64,000 nucleotides of DNA, taken from Irpex lacteus (Eukaryota; Basidiomycota; Agaricomycetes; Polyporales; Irpicaceae). The stretch is taken from assembly GCA_001986395.2 (NCBI GenBank), contig MQVO02000011.1, forward strand, positions 1 through 64,000. Direction: 5' to 3'. The translations under genes were made by a program, and so were the position numbers. The notes below the pieces were generated by a model that searched no databases, had not been told where the DNA came from, and saw only the letters and a program-made list of their open reading frames with translations. This document shows positions 12,401 through 25,600 of the stretch, one piece after another. The stretch's first letter is position 1. The number at the start of each line of letters is the position of its first letter.

Positions 12401-13623
12401 GGCCGCGCGGAAGTCTTTGAACGTCTGGATCGCACCCGCCAGGTCGCCCGACTCGCCTTGGAGGCGCAGGTAGTCGCGCCATGCGGTCGTGCCCAGCTCG
12501 GACGCGCGTTTCTGGCTCGCTGCAAACACGAGCTGTGCGATGTCCAACCGGCGATTCTCCAAGGACGACTCGATAATACGGGAGTAGGTGCCGCGGGTGA
12601 GGTGGGTGAGGTGGTCGTCGGCGAGTGCCTGGAAGAGAGAGACGACGAGGGGGAAGGACCTGTTGTCTTGGATGAGCGAGATTTCTTCCTGCAGCTTCTT
12701 CGTCGCCTCGGCATCGCCCTCCACAAACGACAGCGCCTTCCTGCGAAGTTCGATCGACTGGGTGCATTCTTGGTCCTGGGCCAGGAGAGAGTGGATCAAC
12801 GACCAGTGTATCATCGAGTTGGACTCGACAGCGGACGCGAGCATGTGGTTGTAGAGCTCGAGGATGGGACGGATGGACTCATGCTTGGGGCGGGAGCTGA
12901 GCAGGGCCTTGAACGCAGCTTCGAACAGTCGGGTAGTGAGCTTGACGTCGGGTGAATAGAGTCGTTTGACCTGTTCGATCGTCACGGTCCAATCTGAATG
13001 TGCACGCCGTGACTCTAGCTCTCGGATGATGGCGTGTGTGCTGTCGTGCTCGTCGTAGTCTTCAGACTCATTGACTCGTTTCGGAGCATGAGACGGCCGA
13101 GAGGCAATTTGCTGTTGCTGCTGGGCGAGGGTATGCCGTGAACGAACATGTTGTCGAATTGCCTTCAAAACGCGGCCGGTAGAGACGGTGTCCTGGATGG
13201 TAAAAGTAAGACTGCCACTGCGAGGGCGCTGTCTGGTGCGGACAGAGACAGGACGAGACTCGACAGTGACAAGCTGAAGGTCTTCAGAATCGTCGGCGAG
13301 CTCTCCCTTGTTTCCAGAGGTGATGGAGGGATCAGCGAGCGATACGCCGCGTCCCAGAGACTTTTACTGGCGTGTTAGAGCTATGAAAACCGGATGTGGT
13401 CGAGACTCACCGAATAGCCATTGAAGCGACTAGAGTGGAACTTTGCGCCGCCAGCCCCCGCACCGCTGCCTCCCTTCCCTGAGCTGGACGGTGCGCCGTT
13501 CCAGTTTGTGATGGTGTTTGGAGAGGACTGGAGTTGGAGAACATTGCGAAAGGCCGAGTTCTGGACGGCAGCAACGGCACGTGAAGTATGCTGGATTAGG
13601 TGGTTTGCTACCTTTGGCAGCAT
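9403..13623 (-). CDS. Pentatricopeptide repeat (PPR) protein, probably mitochondrial
   Basis: Five exons on the minus strand keep one frame: 13623-13411, 13360-10283, 10218-9706, 9642-9554 and 9496-9403, about 1,328 residues. The N-terminus (MLPKVANHLIQHTSRAVAAV) is basic and amphipathic, as in a mitochondrial targeting peptide. Typical 35-residue helical repeats follow, for example NVYLYNIVISKLARARKADS, PTSVTYGALIAACGRVGDVA and PPYNMMMQLYTQTKPDRERA, clustered in the C-terminal half and extending into exon 3 (MTAYIANVLIRGYAMHGDIE). PPR proteins bind single-stranded RNA base by base; fungal members mature, stabilise or activate translation of mitochondrial transcripts. Ser/Thr-rich linkers interrupt the array. 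The exact RNA target and the orthologue (for example a Pet309/Cya5-type factor) cannot be told from sequence. The second-intron acceptor side at 13361 is an AAAAG site, slightly unusual. Confidence 0.9.
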
Positions 13624-14400
13624 GGCGGTTAGATGAGCTATTTACGAAGGAGTGGCGGTAGTGGCGAGCATGGAAGACACAGCGAGGAGGGAGACGAGAA
13701 CAGCGTCAAGTTCAAAAAGTACTTGCTCGCTGTCGGCAGCGACTCACGCAGCTTGCCCGGCAAATACAACCCAAGCCGCTTTCCTCCGATTGACTCGAGA
13801 AAAGGGGTTAGGGTTAGGAGTGACACCTATTTACGTACCAGTATCACGATGCGTGACTAATGTGCAGCGTGACAAGGAGCTTGGGGTACTTTTGCGCTGG
13901 TTTGTAGGGACCAAAACTAGTATGTCTGTAAGGAGTGCACTAGGTTATGCACAATGATTGTTGCTGAAACTTGGGACGACTTTCCACTGCGTTCGAGGGA
14001 TGATCTAGGTCTATGTTGCTTTAATTGCTTAAGCGCCAGTTCGTTGATTACTTAAAGGCTCACCGGTAGCGCTCACCGCGCGCGTACGGGCAGGTGGACG
14101 TCGGTGGACGATTGAGAGGACACCGACAACGCGTGAGGTGAGGTGAGATGGGGGTAAAAGTGAGGAATTGCGACGAGTACTTTCGACTATATATACATTT
14201 GCTAAAATATGTCTCGGGAACAAATCGAGCGTACTTTAAGACGTGGGAACTTCGAAGAGCGTCCGTGACGTCGTTCATCGTCGGAGCGTTTAAGTAAGTG
14301 ATTTACCGGCCCGAACTCAGTAAGTAGTAGTACTTAAGTAAATGAACTAGTGACCAGCCGAGTTCAAATCGAAGTTGTCCTCGACACTGACGATTGAAAA
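13624..14400. promoter_or_regulatory. Shared divergent promoter region, PPR protein / GH92 mannosidase
   Basis: 777 bp between two divergent start codons. It carries a double telomere-type word, GGGTTAGGGTTAGG, at 13805-13818, and several TACTTAA/CTTAAG words between 14025 and 14342. CTATATATAC near 14188 is TATA-like but lies far from either start. No open frame here has a recognisable product. Confidence 0.5.
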
Positions 14401-17400
14401 CATGGTCTGGACGCAGCGTTGGTCGCTGTATGCCCTGTTGGCCGCAGCCAACCTAGGCTTTGCGCTTGCAAGAAAGCCTGCACCCGACGCCTTCCGGCAA
14501 CCACCCAGCGAGGCGGTCGATCACGTAGACTCGTGAGTGCAGTCGTTTGAAGCACACGACATACATCGTTCAAACACACAATTTATCTTCAGACTGATAG
14601 GAAACGGAGGTGACTCTCCCAATGGCTCAGGTGGAATGATCCCATCCACCGCTCCGCCGTTCGCAATGACCCGCTGGGTCGCTCAAACTCGCCAAAACTA
14701 CGTGTCTGTCACGCCCTACAACTACACTGACACCACCATCCATGGATTCCAGGGCACGCATCAGCCTGCTATATGGATGGGCGAGAGTGGGCAAGCTATC
14801 GTCGTGCCAGGTACAGGAGACGTTCAAGCTGTCTTCGAGTCCCGAGGGCTGCCGTTCAGCCACGACGACGAAGTGATCACTCCCAGCTACTACAGCGCCA
14901 CTTTACAAGCTAAAAACGGCGGTACTATCTTTGCAGAACAGAGTGCAAGTGAGATCTATAAACGCTAATATTGTATGCTCTCAACACTCACATCCGCCAC
15001 AGCATCGCGAGTAGGCCACCTCCAGTTCACCTTCACAGACACCGAAAGACCCTACATCCTCCTTGAAGCATCCCGTGCCTCCGTCATGGGGTCCGACGAC
15101 CCCACCAACGTGACCTACCCATCAGGTTCCCTAACCATCGACCCCACGCATCACGAAGTCACAGGGTACAACAAAGAACGTCAAGACTTCATCATCGGAC
15201 CTAACCCCGCGCCGTCCTTCGCAGGCTACTTCGTCGCTCGGTTCTCTCAGCCCTTCGAAGAATGGGGGACCGCGTCGAATGGTGATGGAGAGGTGTTCCC
15301 TGGGGAGAGGCAGAGGGAAGGGAAGCAGGTGTCGGGGTATGTTAGGTTTAAGGAAGGGGTGAGGAAGGTGGAGGTGCGCGTTGGGGTGTCGTTTATCTCT
15401 GTTGAGCAGGCTCGTAAGAATTTGGATGATGAGATTCCGGATGGGACGACGCTTGAGCAGACGGCTGAGGTTGTGAGGAAGGAGTGGGCGGAGAAGTTGG
15501 ATCGGATTCAACTCGAAGGTGCGAGCGACGACGATCAGACTATTTTCTATACCGCTGTGTTCCATGGTCTGCAGGTGAGTGCTATGTCATCTTCACAGCC
15601 CATGATATCACCTCTGACTCTGAGTGTTACGAAAAGTACCCATACGAGCAAAGCGAAGGTGGCAGGTACTATTCTGGCTACGACGATACCATTCACGAAG
15701 GCGAATCGTACACCGGATACTCGATCTGGGTACGTCTGTTTCCCCTCATCATTTCCAGGTTTATTACACTCACCCTCGTACTCAATCCAAATAGGACACG
15801 TACCGAGCGATCTGGGCGTGGCAAATGCTTTTGGCGCCTGAGCGTATCAACGGTATGGTACAGAGCATGCTGCAGGACTACAAAGAGGTCAGAGAACATC
15901 TTTACACCTCCCATCTCCCTCTCAATAATTTCACTGATAAATGACCTGTACTTCACAGGGCGGCTGGCTGCCCATGTGGAAGAACATCGTCGGTGAGTCG
16001 TCTCCACATCTACTAGCCTCCGCACTTACCAATGGACGCAGAGACCAACATCATGGTACGTCCACACATATCAACCCAATATCTAACTCTATACATACGT
16101 ACCGTGATGGATGCAGGTCGGAACGCACGCAGACTCGCTCATCGCGGAAGCCGTACTCAAAGGCTTCACCGGTTTCGACGTCGATCTGGCGTATGAGGCG
16201 GTGCGGAAGGACGCTACTGTCCCGCCTGAGAATGACTGGAACACGTCGTACGTGTTCCCTCGATCATTCTACTTCCAAATCTTTCACTCAATGAGACGAT
16301 CTGCTATGCTGTTATGATAGGTACTTCGACCGTGAGGAGGTATGTGCTTAGGTTTGGGTCTCTAATATACCACTCATGCATGGGTTTCTAGAATGTTGGG
16401 TATGAAGTACGCGCGGGGCTGTCCTCGGTGTACGAGACAAAGGGGTGGGTCGCCAACGACATACACTCCGAGTCTGCCTCTCGCACACTCGACTACGCGT
16501 GTACGTCTCCCATCCTCCTACCACTCTATTTCTCCAGACTGATAGTCTCCCCCCGCTTTCCCACTCACAACTCCGGACAACCTCCTCTTGCCCACGCAAA
16601 GACGACGACTACGCCCTCTCAGTCCTCGCCACCCTCACTAACCACACCACCGACGCTTCCTTCTTCCACGCTCGCGCCCTCTCCGCGCCCTTCACCATCT
16701 TCAACCCTACCACCAAATTCATGGAAGCCCGCGACGCCAACGGTACGTGGGCGGGCCAGGACGAAGGGTGGACGGAGGGCGATATGTGGGCGTATACGTT
16801 CGATGTTGTGCATGATGTTGAGGGACTCATTGAGAGGAGGGGTGGGAGGAAGGAGTTTGTGGAGTTTTTGGATGAGCATTTTGATGGTGGTGAGTGTTCG
16901 GTCCTCCGCGATTGGCGTGTATGCGAGTTTGTGCGGGTGAATGATGTCTGATGTCTTTGTTGGTAGGACATAACGACCATACTAACGAGGTGTGTCATAT
17001 TTGAATGAGATAGCGGGACTGCAAGTCGGGTCCTGCAGGCTCACTCACTGACATTTCTCGTCCCTTCGGGCCATCTCTACTTATCACTAACTTCCCACTT
17101 AGCCCTCACACCATATACCCTATCTTTACTCTTTGGCAGGCGCAGCATCTCGCACGCAAGAACGAGTCCGTGATATCGCCAAATCGGACTACAACTCGAC
17201 CGTCAGAGGTCTCTCTGGGGTATGTGGCACAACAAAGCACGGCTAATCTCACTCATTCCAATCTCGCTGATTTGAATCGCATGCGTACGCAGAACGAAGA
17301 CTGTGGCCAGATGAGTGCGTGGTACATCTTCAGCGCTCTCGGGTTCTATCCTGTGGATCCTGTTTCGGGGGAGTACGTCGTCGGAACGTGAGTCACACAA

Positions 17401-17693
17401 CAAGCACTACTCTCTACTCCTACCACATGACATTTCTCTCCAGCCCATTCTACGACCGCGTCACCATCTCCCTTCCCGGCAAACCCAAGCCTCTCATCAT
17501 CACCTCCAAAGGCGCACCCACAAAACCATACGTCGCCTCCCTCAAAATCAACGGCCAACCAGTCTCGGAGCCGATCATTCGGCACGAAGACATCGTGAAC
17601 GGTGGGGAGATCGAGTTCGTGATGAGTGAGAAGCCGACGGAGTGGGCGTCGGAGACCCTGGTGGGTGTCAGTTTGTTTAGGGTTCAGGGCTAG
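14401..17693 (+). CDS. Secreted glycoside hydrolase family 92 alpha-1,2-mannosidase
   Basis: The protein opens with a hydrophobic signal peptide (MVWTQRWSLYALLAAANLGF, then ALARKPAP). It then follows family GH92 in order: DHVDSLIGNGGDSPNGSGGM near the start, FSQPFEEWG, YTAVFHGLQ, DTYRAIWAWQMLLAPERI, GGWLPMWKNI, VGTHADSLIAEA, then the signature blocks GHNDHTNE-PSHHIPYLYSLA and NEDCGQMSAWYIFSALGFYP. The Glu of NEP(S) and the Asp of DCGQ match the family's catalytic acid and base region. GH92 enzymes are calcium-dependent inverting exo-mannosidases that trim alpha-mannose from N-glycans or yeast and plant mannoproteins. About a dozen short introns interrupt the gene, two of them leaving very small exons (VGYE and YFDREE regions near 16320-16400). 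Secretion suggests a role in nutrition or cell-wall glycan turnover. All key blocks are present, so it is probably active. Confidence 0.93.
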
Positions 17694-18210
17694 TTGTGTG
17701 TGTGTTTGCTGAGTTTACGCGCTCTGACTCATAGACTGTCAGTAGTACTAGGGACGTCCGACACGTTGAGTTGTGACGAGAGAGGAGGTGATTCGGAGGG
17801 GAACCCCGAGGAGGTATGAAAAGGGATACTTAGCTGGTGTCACCGAGACGATGGATCATGATACTGAATTAGGACTTGTAATTGAAGTCACAATGATATT
17901 ATCATATGAGCATGAACTGCATGAGGGCTGAGATAGCCAGAAAAAAGCTTCGGAAAGGTACCAGCTATTTGAACTTCCCTTTTGGGATTTCCGAGTTAAT
18001 GCCAGGGAGCTGACTCCCACGCCACAAAGCCTTTAATTGGCGCCAGTACTTAAAGTAAAAGACCCAACCAGCGCCCAAGTGAACAATTATATACAACGCG
18101 CCCAACCTAAGTAACGCTAGATGTAGTTCTCACAGTCCATAACCCAGTCCATGATATATACCTACATACCAAAGTATCATCACCACTCACTGTCCGTTCT
18201 GTACGAGTAC
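17694..18210. other. Intergenic between convergent genes
   Basis: Holds the 3' ends of the GH92 gene and of the PDI-like gene. AATTAGGACTTGTAATTGAAG and similar AT-rich words may carry poly(A) signals. Nothing else was recognised. Confidence 0.5.
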
Positions 18211-20400
18211 TCAGTCGCGTCGAACCTTCCTTGCTAACTCGTCGGCGTACTCCGCCTCCTGTGATAGGACGCGGCGCAGGAAGATGAAGAGCGCGACTAG
18301 ACCACCGATGACGAAGATGCTAGTGGCCCATGGGTGGAAGGAAACAACGTGTTCGACCCAGACGAGTCGGTCGTTGATGTACTACAGTCAAATGTATCAG
18401 CAACTGTTGGCTGAGAACGGAAATGTTGAGAGGAAGAAAGCACTTACCCGAGCCATGCGCTCCACAAAGTTCTCAGAGTGGTGGTATGGAATCGTGCCAG
18501 CGAGTGCGCCTGTGAGGGCAGAGCTGATACTAACAGGCGACAGCTTGATCTTCTCACCACTCTGGTCGATATCGTGGTATATCAAACGCTATCGGCCACT
18601 CAACATCAGCAAGCACATTCAATCGCACAACACACCCGAAAGAAAACACACCGAGTGGTTGGTGATAACAACATGCGCCTGGTCGTCCGCCGTGATACCA
18701 TACATGCTCTTGAGCCATTTCGCCCACTTATCCGAGTTCATCCACGTAAAGACGACATCATCGGACCCTTGACGGCCCTTCCACTGCGCTGCGACCGTGC
18801 GGACTCGGTCTGAGGCGCCGCTGAGTTTCGTTTCGGGGGCGGCGGTGATGACGACGAGGGGTTTGTGTGAGGCGAACATGATGTCTTGGAAGGTGTCGGA
18901 GTCGAGTTCGAGGCTCATTGGTAGACGGTTTCTGACGAGCTGAGTGAGGAAAGGGACGGTTAGTGAGATGAAAGGTATGGGATGAGAGAATGGGGACGTA
19001 CCCAGTTACTTAGGTCTTCGACGGTGCCGGATGCTTCGAGGTGGTAGATACCTGCTGGAGAAGTGCGATCGAAGTCTTTGAGGGAGAGGACGGCTGACGA
19101 GCCGGGTTTGAGGTTGAATCGTTCGTAGAACGCGGGTGATGTCGCGGCGTAGACGGGAGGGGTACCGAACAATGCGCGAGATGCTTTCAACACTCGTCTC
19201 TGGAGCAAAATGTCAGAAGATGTTGTATTGTATATGGGGTATGAGCTCACCAGAGACTCAGCGTCATTTTCGGGACGCAAAAGAAGGAAAAGAGCGGGGT
19301 GTTTAGCGACTTCAGTGTCGAATGCTTCGTATGTGATAGACTGCACAGCACTAACAGAACAAAATCAATCAGTCTCACAGTCCCACGTGAGAAGTCTAAC
19401 TACGCACGGCCCTGATATCTTCTCAGCGAACGACTTCATATTGTCCAACTTGCGACTGCCAGTGTACTCCGTCTTGCCGTGCCCTCTCTGGCCGTAATAG
19501 AACAGCATGGGGTAGCCCGTGATGCCTTGCGAACGACAGATCGCCGCGTTGTTCTCGCAATCGACTTCAGCGATGTTGAGCTTGCCACGCATCTCAGCGG
19601 CGAGCTGTCTCCATATGGGAGCGAGCTTCTTGCAGTGTCCACACCTTTGTGACGTCAGTATAGCCATGGTTTTCAAAGGGGTTTTGCGACGCACCAGGGG
19701 GCGTAGAACTTGATGAATACGTGGCCCTCCTGTATTGTCTTCTCAAAGTTACTTTCGTCAAGAACTAGCAACGTCCCAGTTGGGTTGTGTTCCTTTCCAG
19801 GCTCGGGCTGCATTGCTTCCAGTAGCACATCGTCGTCAGTGAGAGACGCAGTCTCCACAGCTACAGCCTTCTTCGTTGGCTCGGCATGCTTAGAGAGGTA
19901 TTCACGTAACTTCTCAATGTCTCGAGCTTGTCTCCACTTTTCGACGAACTCGCCGTCTTTGTAGAGGTTCATTTGGGGGTAACCGTCGACTCCGTTCTCT
20001 TTGCAGAGGTCTATGAACAGTTAGAGACCAAGTCTGATGCGCATAGTACGCGAACGCACCTCCATCCACGGCACAATTTACTTGTGCAAGGTGAATACCC
20101 GGATCATCCTGCTTCTGGTTCTCCTCGACTAGTTGTTCCCAGGTTGGTGCGAACTGGCGACAGTGACCGCAATACGGAGAGAAATGTTCAATGAACCTAA
20201 GACTTCTCTTAGCTAACATCCTTCGGAGCACACATAATGACATACCACACGCCCTTTGCGATGGTCTCCTTAAAGTTGGCTGGCGTAAGGACCGTGAGCT
20301 CCACAGAAGACTCCGGGCTTGCAGGCGCGGCGGTTGCGAAAGTTAAAGAGCAGAGAAGGAGTGCGAATGGCAGTCGCGTGACTATTCTGTCGAGAAACAT
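18211..20400 (-). CDS. Protein disulfide isomerase-like protein, thioredoxin domains, C-terminal membrane anchor
   Basis: The start at 20400 gives a signal peptide (MFLDRIVTRLPFALLLCSLT). Thioredoxin domain 1 has the active site SPYCGHCRQFAP, and domain 2 has APWCGHCKKLAP (the second Cys-bearing codons lie just across a splice junction near 19695). Each is followed by the cis-Pro segment (DGYPQMNLY and TGYPMLFYY). Redox-inactive thioredoxin-like domains follow (FNLKPGSSAVLSLKDF; SLELDSDTFQDIMFASHKPL). Near the C-terminus is one transmembrane helix (SIFVIGGLVALFIFLRRV) and a short charged tail, without a KDEL-type signal. This layout matches membrane-anchored ER oxidoreductases of the TMX3/PDI type, which form or rearrange disulfides in secretory proteins. 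It lies tail to tail with a secreted glycosidase, which is probably coincidence. Confidence 0.88.
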
Positions 20401-20813
20401 GGTGCTCTGTCGTCAATGTACTGCCTGGTCAATGTTGAGTGTAAGAGAAAAGGAAGGGAGGGATGTGGTGGTCGTCGAGGTATGTGTCAAGTGCTGTATT
20501 GATTAAAATAGACGCCAACGTGTCCTTTGCCAGTACCGTCACGGTCGAGATGGCCAAGGCATCTCACAAGGCATGCTCGTGTTCTTATTCATTCAAAGTT
20601 GAATTACTCATACCATCAATATTTTTTTTTACATATTAGAGACTTGGTTATAGATGTCTAACGACTATAGCAGATTCAGCGTGGTTCTGACCAATGGTGC
20701 ATTGAATATTTCTGAACGCCTTGGCTGTAGTACAAACTCGAATATTGAGTAGGTATCATGATCAAGAATCAGTATCACAACGACTGGTGATACATGCTAT
20801 AAGCATGCGACAA
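20401..20813. promoter_or_regulatory. Upstream region of the PDI-like gene, downstream of the LamB/YcsF gene
   Basis: 412 bp that must contain the PDI-like promoter and the LamB/YcsF 3' end. A T9 tract at about 20622-20630 could serve as a poly(dA:dT) promoter element. No gene was seen. Confidence 0.45.
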
Positions 20814-22162
20814 TCAAGTAGTGCTATTGAACGCGTCGACTAGACCCTTCACTGCCGTTGCAATCTCCACGGCTCCCTTTGGGCAGAGTTGGTGAGTTGA
20901 GTGGATCAACTTGTTCTAGAGGACTCACAGGGGTGTCCGAGTGGCAACAAATTGATACTTCTGTCACGTCGTCCGGTAAGGGTAGTGCGCCTGCGATCGT
21001 AGTAATTTCCCGCTTATTCATAAGCCTTTCAACCTAATTTTCGTATGTGAACGATTTGCCATGCCCAGAGTGAAAACGTCCTTACGCGTTCTTTCACCGT
21101 AGAGATAGGAACTGGCACATGTTCTCTGATACCTGTTATGTGAGAAAGAGTAGATGATCACAGAGGCTTGGCACAGCGGACCTTGTGATGAGGAGATTGC
21201 CTTCCGGACTATAGTCGAGGTCGGCGAACCACTCTACGCGTCCAAATGTTAGTTTATCATCATGAAGTCAACGTACCACATGCGATACCTGCTATGAAGG
21301 GTACTCCAAGCTCCGCCGCTGCTTTCTGATGGTATGTGCCTGCGAGGCCCATGAGAGCGACACCAAAAGATTTGGCGACCTCAGCAGCGGCTCTCGCAAG
21401 AGCAATGTCGCGTGTCATCATTCCATACACGGCACCATGAGGCTTGACCTATTTATTCCGTTGATGTCTCTAGTGATTTTTTCCCGAAGATACATGCATG
21501 AAGATGACTTACATGGTTCAGAGGTACGTTGTATTTGGTGAGGAACCCTTGTAACGCACCGACTTGGTAGGTAAAGCATTTATTTAGCTCATCCTTTGAG
21601 GTAACAGACCATCAGAAGTAAAAGTTCATTAATCGTCCAGGAAGCTTACAGGATCCATCTTCATCTCTCTACGACCGAACCCCTGGCGATCCGGCAAAGA
21701 GGGATGCGCACCGACGCGAACGCCGTTCTGCTTCGCCAATTGCACGGTCTTGTCCATGATCACAAAGTCACTAAGTACGGCAGACAGATGTTCAGAGTCG
21801 AATAGTTTTGACTGTCAGATAACTCACCTTGCATGGAAGCCACATGCGACGTTCGCGAGATGGATCGTTTTCATGAGCTGCTCGTCTTCGCCCTAACAAC
21901 ATCCGGGCTGAAGCTCAAGTCATGAATATTCAAGTTGTGTTGCCCACCATCTTGTACAGAGAATATCCCTGTCATTTCAAGAGATTACACGTTAGTATTC
22001 TCGTGAACTAGAAGAACGAGATCGTGGTTGAGTACTGAGTTCGAGGTGCATGATGCGTAGGCGCTCAGCATTGCTTGACTCTAACCATGATCATCACCCT
22101 GGCCTATGTGCACTCACCTCTCCCATATCACAGTTGACGGTGAACTTGAGCTTTGAAGACAT
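20814..22162 (-). CDS. LamB/YcsF family protein (5-oxoprolinase subunit A, PxpA-like)
   Basis: Assembled on the minus strand from 22162 through several short introns: [101 protein letters not shown], then [11 protein letters not shown]. The last intron joins DTP to [20 protein letters not shown] and the stop at 20814-20816; reading on without this splice gives an unrelated tail. The blocks [20 protein letters not shown] and HVKPHGA are the family signature. In bacteria PxpA works with PxpB and PxpC to cleave 5-oxoproline to glutamate with ATP. Here the gene is divergent, 438 bp away, from a large protein that contains the PxpB- and PxpC-like domains, so the two are likely partners. The enzymatic role in fungi is inferred. 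Confidence 0.88.
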
Positions 22163-22600
22163 ATTGAAATTAGGAATGGTCAAAGTCTGCAGCGGAGGTA
22201 ATGGTCTGGCTTCAAGTTCTAAGTGAGTGCGTACTTATCTGCCCCGGGCCGTAGATAACCAAGAGAACAGTCTCACACTCAATCCTCTTCTCAGGTATTA
22301 GTGGGTTACATCATCTGTGTGTGAGTAATGTGATATTCCCGGTAGGTGCGGCTACCCGCTGTTGGAGCATCTACTAAGAACACACCTCATGACCCTCGTT
22401 CTCTCATGACCGGTACGTATCTCTGCGCTTCCCGATTAGCTGCAGATACCAAGTCGTTTTCTCCGGGTGCTCATTATAAGCCTTTCACGGACTAAATCAA
22501 TGGATAATGGGATCTCAGGACGTCTGTGGTATTTGCGGGATGAGAGAACTCAGTTCTCCTCTCCCCACCGATTCTACAGACGTTCTTTCGTCCCACCATC
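22163..22600. promoter_or_regulatory. Divergent promoter, LamB/YcsF gene and biotin-carboxylase fusion gene
   Basis: 438 bp between the two start codons. Both genes must be driven from here, which suggests co-regulation. I see no unambiguous TATA box or known nitrogen-control array. GATA-core words occur (for example AGATACC near 22443 and GGATAATGGGAT at 22501), but these are common by chance. Confidence 0.6.
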
Positions 22601-25600
22601 ATGCCTCCCCAGACACAATCCAATCGCTCGCAGAAACTCCTCGTCGCCAACCGCGGGGAGATAGCCGTCCGTATCCTACGTACAGCTCGAAGACTGCAGA
22701 TACCCACGCTAGCGATATACACGCACTGCGACGCGACCTCGCCCCACGTCACCTTAGCAGACGAGGCCGTCCCGCTACGCCCAAACGACGCAGACCCTGC
22801 ATCCAACGCGCGCGGGTACGTGGACATCGAGGAGATTGTCCGTATCTGTGTGATGTTTGGTGTCACGCTCGTGCATCCTGGGTATGGCTTCCTCTCGGAG
22901 AACGCTGACCTTGCACTGGCGTTGCAAGAGAAAGGGATTAGCTGGGTGGGTCCTAGGCCGGATATCGTACGAAGCATGGGGCTCAAGCATGAAGCGAGGA
23001 GGATAGCCGAACAAGCCGGTGTTCCAGTCGTTCCGGGATCTGGGGACACGTTAGTGCAAGACGCAGATCAGGCGGCCAAGATTGCGAATGCTATTGGCTA
23101 TCCTGTGCTGTTGAAAGCTACGGCGGGAGGTGGCGGTATGGGGATGGCGGTATGTACGAGCGAGGAAGATGTTAGAGCCAAGTTTGACTCTACGAGAGAT
23201 CGAGCAGTGGTAACGTGACATCGAAGTGCTCGTCGCATGATTTTTCTGACGGACTTTGTATAGTCTTTGTTCCATAATGGCGGTATCTTTGTAGAACGGT
23301 ACATAGTTTCTGCGAGACATGTTGAAGTTCAGGTGATACTACTACCACATGCCAATCAGTAAACATGACTTACGTATACTGCTTTCTTCCAGGTATTTGG
23401 CGACGGCAGAGGACGAGTAATACATATGGGAGAACGGGAGTGTAGTATACAGAGGCGGCATCAGAAAGTCATTGAAGAAGCCCCCAGCCCGTTCATGGAT
23501 GCACATCCAGGTATGCGAACGTTTCCTCGACAGTTTCAGTGTATAGATAACCGGGAAAATGCCGCAGATATCAGAGAAAAGTTGTGTCAAGCAGCAGTAG
23601 ACTTGTGTGCATCTATCAATTACAACTCAGCAGGTAACAACACCGTACATCTATTAGTTTTAACTGCTTATGTCGCTCTGGGCCGATAGGCACTGTTGAA
23701 TTCATTGTGGACGATACCACGAGGGAGTTCTTCTTTCTTGAGATGAATACACGTATACAGGTAGGCGGCTGGTATTCTGTCTACGCTCAAATGTTGAACA
23801 CTGTCCTCGTAGGTTGAACATACAGTAACCGAAGCTATCTGCCCTGGGCTTGACATCGTTGAACTGATGCTTCAGGAGGCAACAGCCGACCAATCCACAT
23901 CATCACAGTCCCTCCTCTCCGACAAGCTCGACTGGGTACAACAGCACTTTTTACGTCTGGTCACAGACGCATGGTCAATCCAAGCACGAGTTTACTGCGA
24001 AAACCCAACGGCAAATTTCAAGCCCTCTCCTGGGGTACTCCAATACGTTCAGTTTCCGTCCCCCATGCCAAGATGGCTCAGAGTCGATACGTGGGTTCAA
24101 ACAGGGACGACCGTAACACCCTTTTACGACTCCCTCGTCGCGAAGATCGTGTCTGTTGGAAAGACGAGAGGAGAGGCGTTGGCTAGAACCATGGACGCTC
24201 TGCAACAGTGCAAGATCTGGGGCCCACCGAACAACATGGCGTACTTGCGAGCAGTGTGTGCGGATGAGGTTTTCCGCGCAGGGATGGCAACGACGGCGTT
24301 CTTGAGTAACTTTGAGTTCACACCCAGGTACGTTATATATTCTGTGCGTGAGCTAGGAGCGACATTGTTCAATACGTGGTCTGTAGGGCGTTGGATATCC
24401 TCAGTGGTGGGATCGAAACCACTATTCAGGATTACCCTGGCAGACAGCTAGCCATGGGCATACCCCGCAGCGGTCCAATGGACTCCCTCTCCCTACGCAT
24501 AGCTAACATCGTGGTCGGCAACCCAGAAGGAACAGAAGGTCTCGAAATTACTGTCCCGGCGGTTGGCTGTCGCGTGTTCTTCCATGCCGATGCGGTGGTC
24601 TGCGTTGCTGGCGCAAACGCGAAAGTGTCTATTGATGGCCAAGAGGTTCCTATGTGGGCGAGAGTCGTCGTACCGGGAGAGAGTAAACTTGTCATTGGTA
24701 AGCAGAATGATGAAGTGGATACCGGGTTTAGGACGTACGTGGCGGTGAGAGGCGGTTTCCCGGAGGTTGCACAGTACCTTGGCTCGAAGTCCACGTCAAT
24801 GGGGCTTGGAGGGTACCAAGTACGTTGACCATTACGATCGCGCTTCTGAGATCTTATAGTACTTACTTTTCAGGGACGTTCGTTGACTGCCGGCGATCAA
24901 CTAACCCTTGGCAGCTGCTCCCCAAGCTCAACAGACAACGCACTCACCCTCCCACCCAACCTCATCCCTTCCTACCCCGCCAACCACTGGTCCATCTACT
25001 GCCTCTCCGGCCCACACAGCGGCGAATCCTTCATAACACCCTCTGGCATCACCGCCTTCTTCTCCACCTCCTGGCAAGTCAGTGCCTCCAGTAACCGTAT
25101 GGGCATCCGCCTCGAAGGTCCCAAAATCGAGTGGGCCAGGGAGAACGGAGGCGAAGGCGGGAGCCATCCGTCTAATATTCATGATAATGGGTATGCGTTG
25201 GGTAGTGTGAACGTCAATGGCGATACTCCGGTTATTTTGGGGCCTGAGGGACCGGATATGGGTGGGTATGTGTGCGTGTGCACTGTGGCTAGCGCGGATA
25301 TGTGAGTGGTCGTTGGTGTCTTGGCTCTGGTGCTTAAATTATGATTGTAGGTGGAAACTGGGGCAGCTGCGTCCGGGCGATACAATCCAGTTCAAGTGTA
25401 TCTCGTTCGATGCAGCGAGACACCTTACATCGAACGTCTCGAGTCATCTCGAGGCTATCAGAGCATTCATTGAAGGCTCAGCAGATGGGAGGTTCATCAG
25501 CGAACTCACAGCAGCACCATACACCGCACAAGAACTTGCAGAACCCCAAGATCCGAAGCTAGAGGTTCTACACAGCCCTGGAAAGCCTCGTGTCGTATTT

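Noticed and set aside
12293..12955. 220-codon frame antisense to the PPR gene
   Set aside because: It is a compositional shadow of the GC-rich coding exon on the minus strand and shows no domain.
20930..20960. GTGTCCGAGTGGC resembling the 5' part of a tRNA-Ser/Leu
   Set aside because: On the minus strand this codes for the conserved CCHSDTP segment of the LamB/YcsF protein, and no cloverleaf forms.
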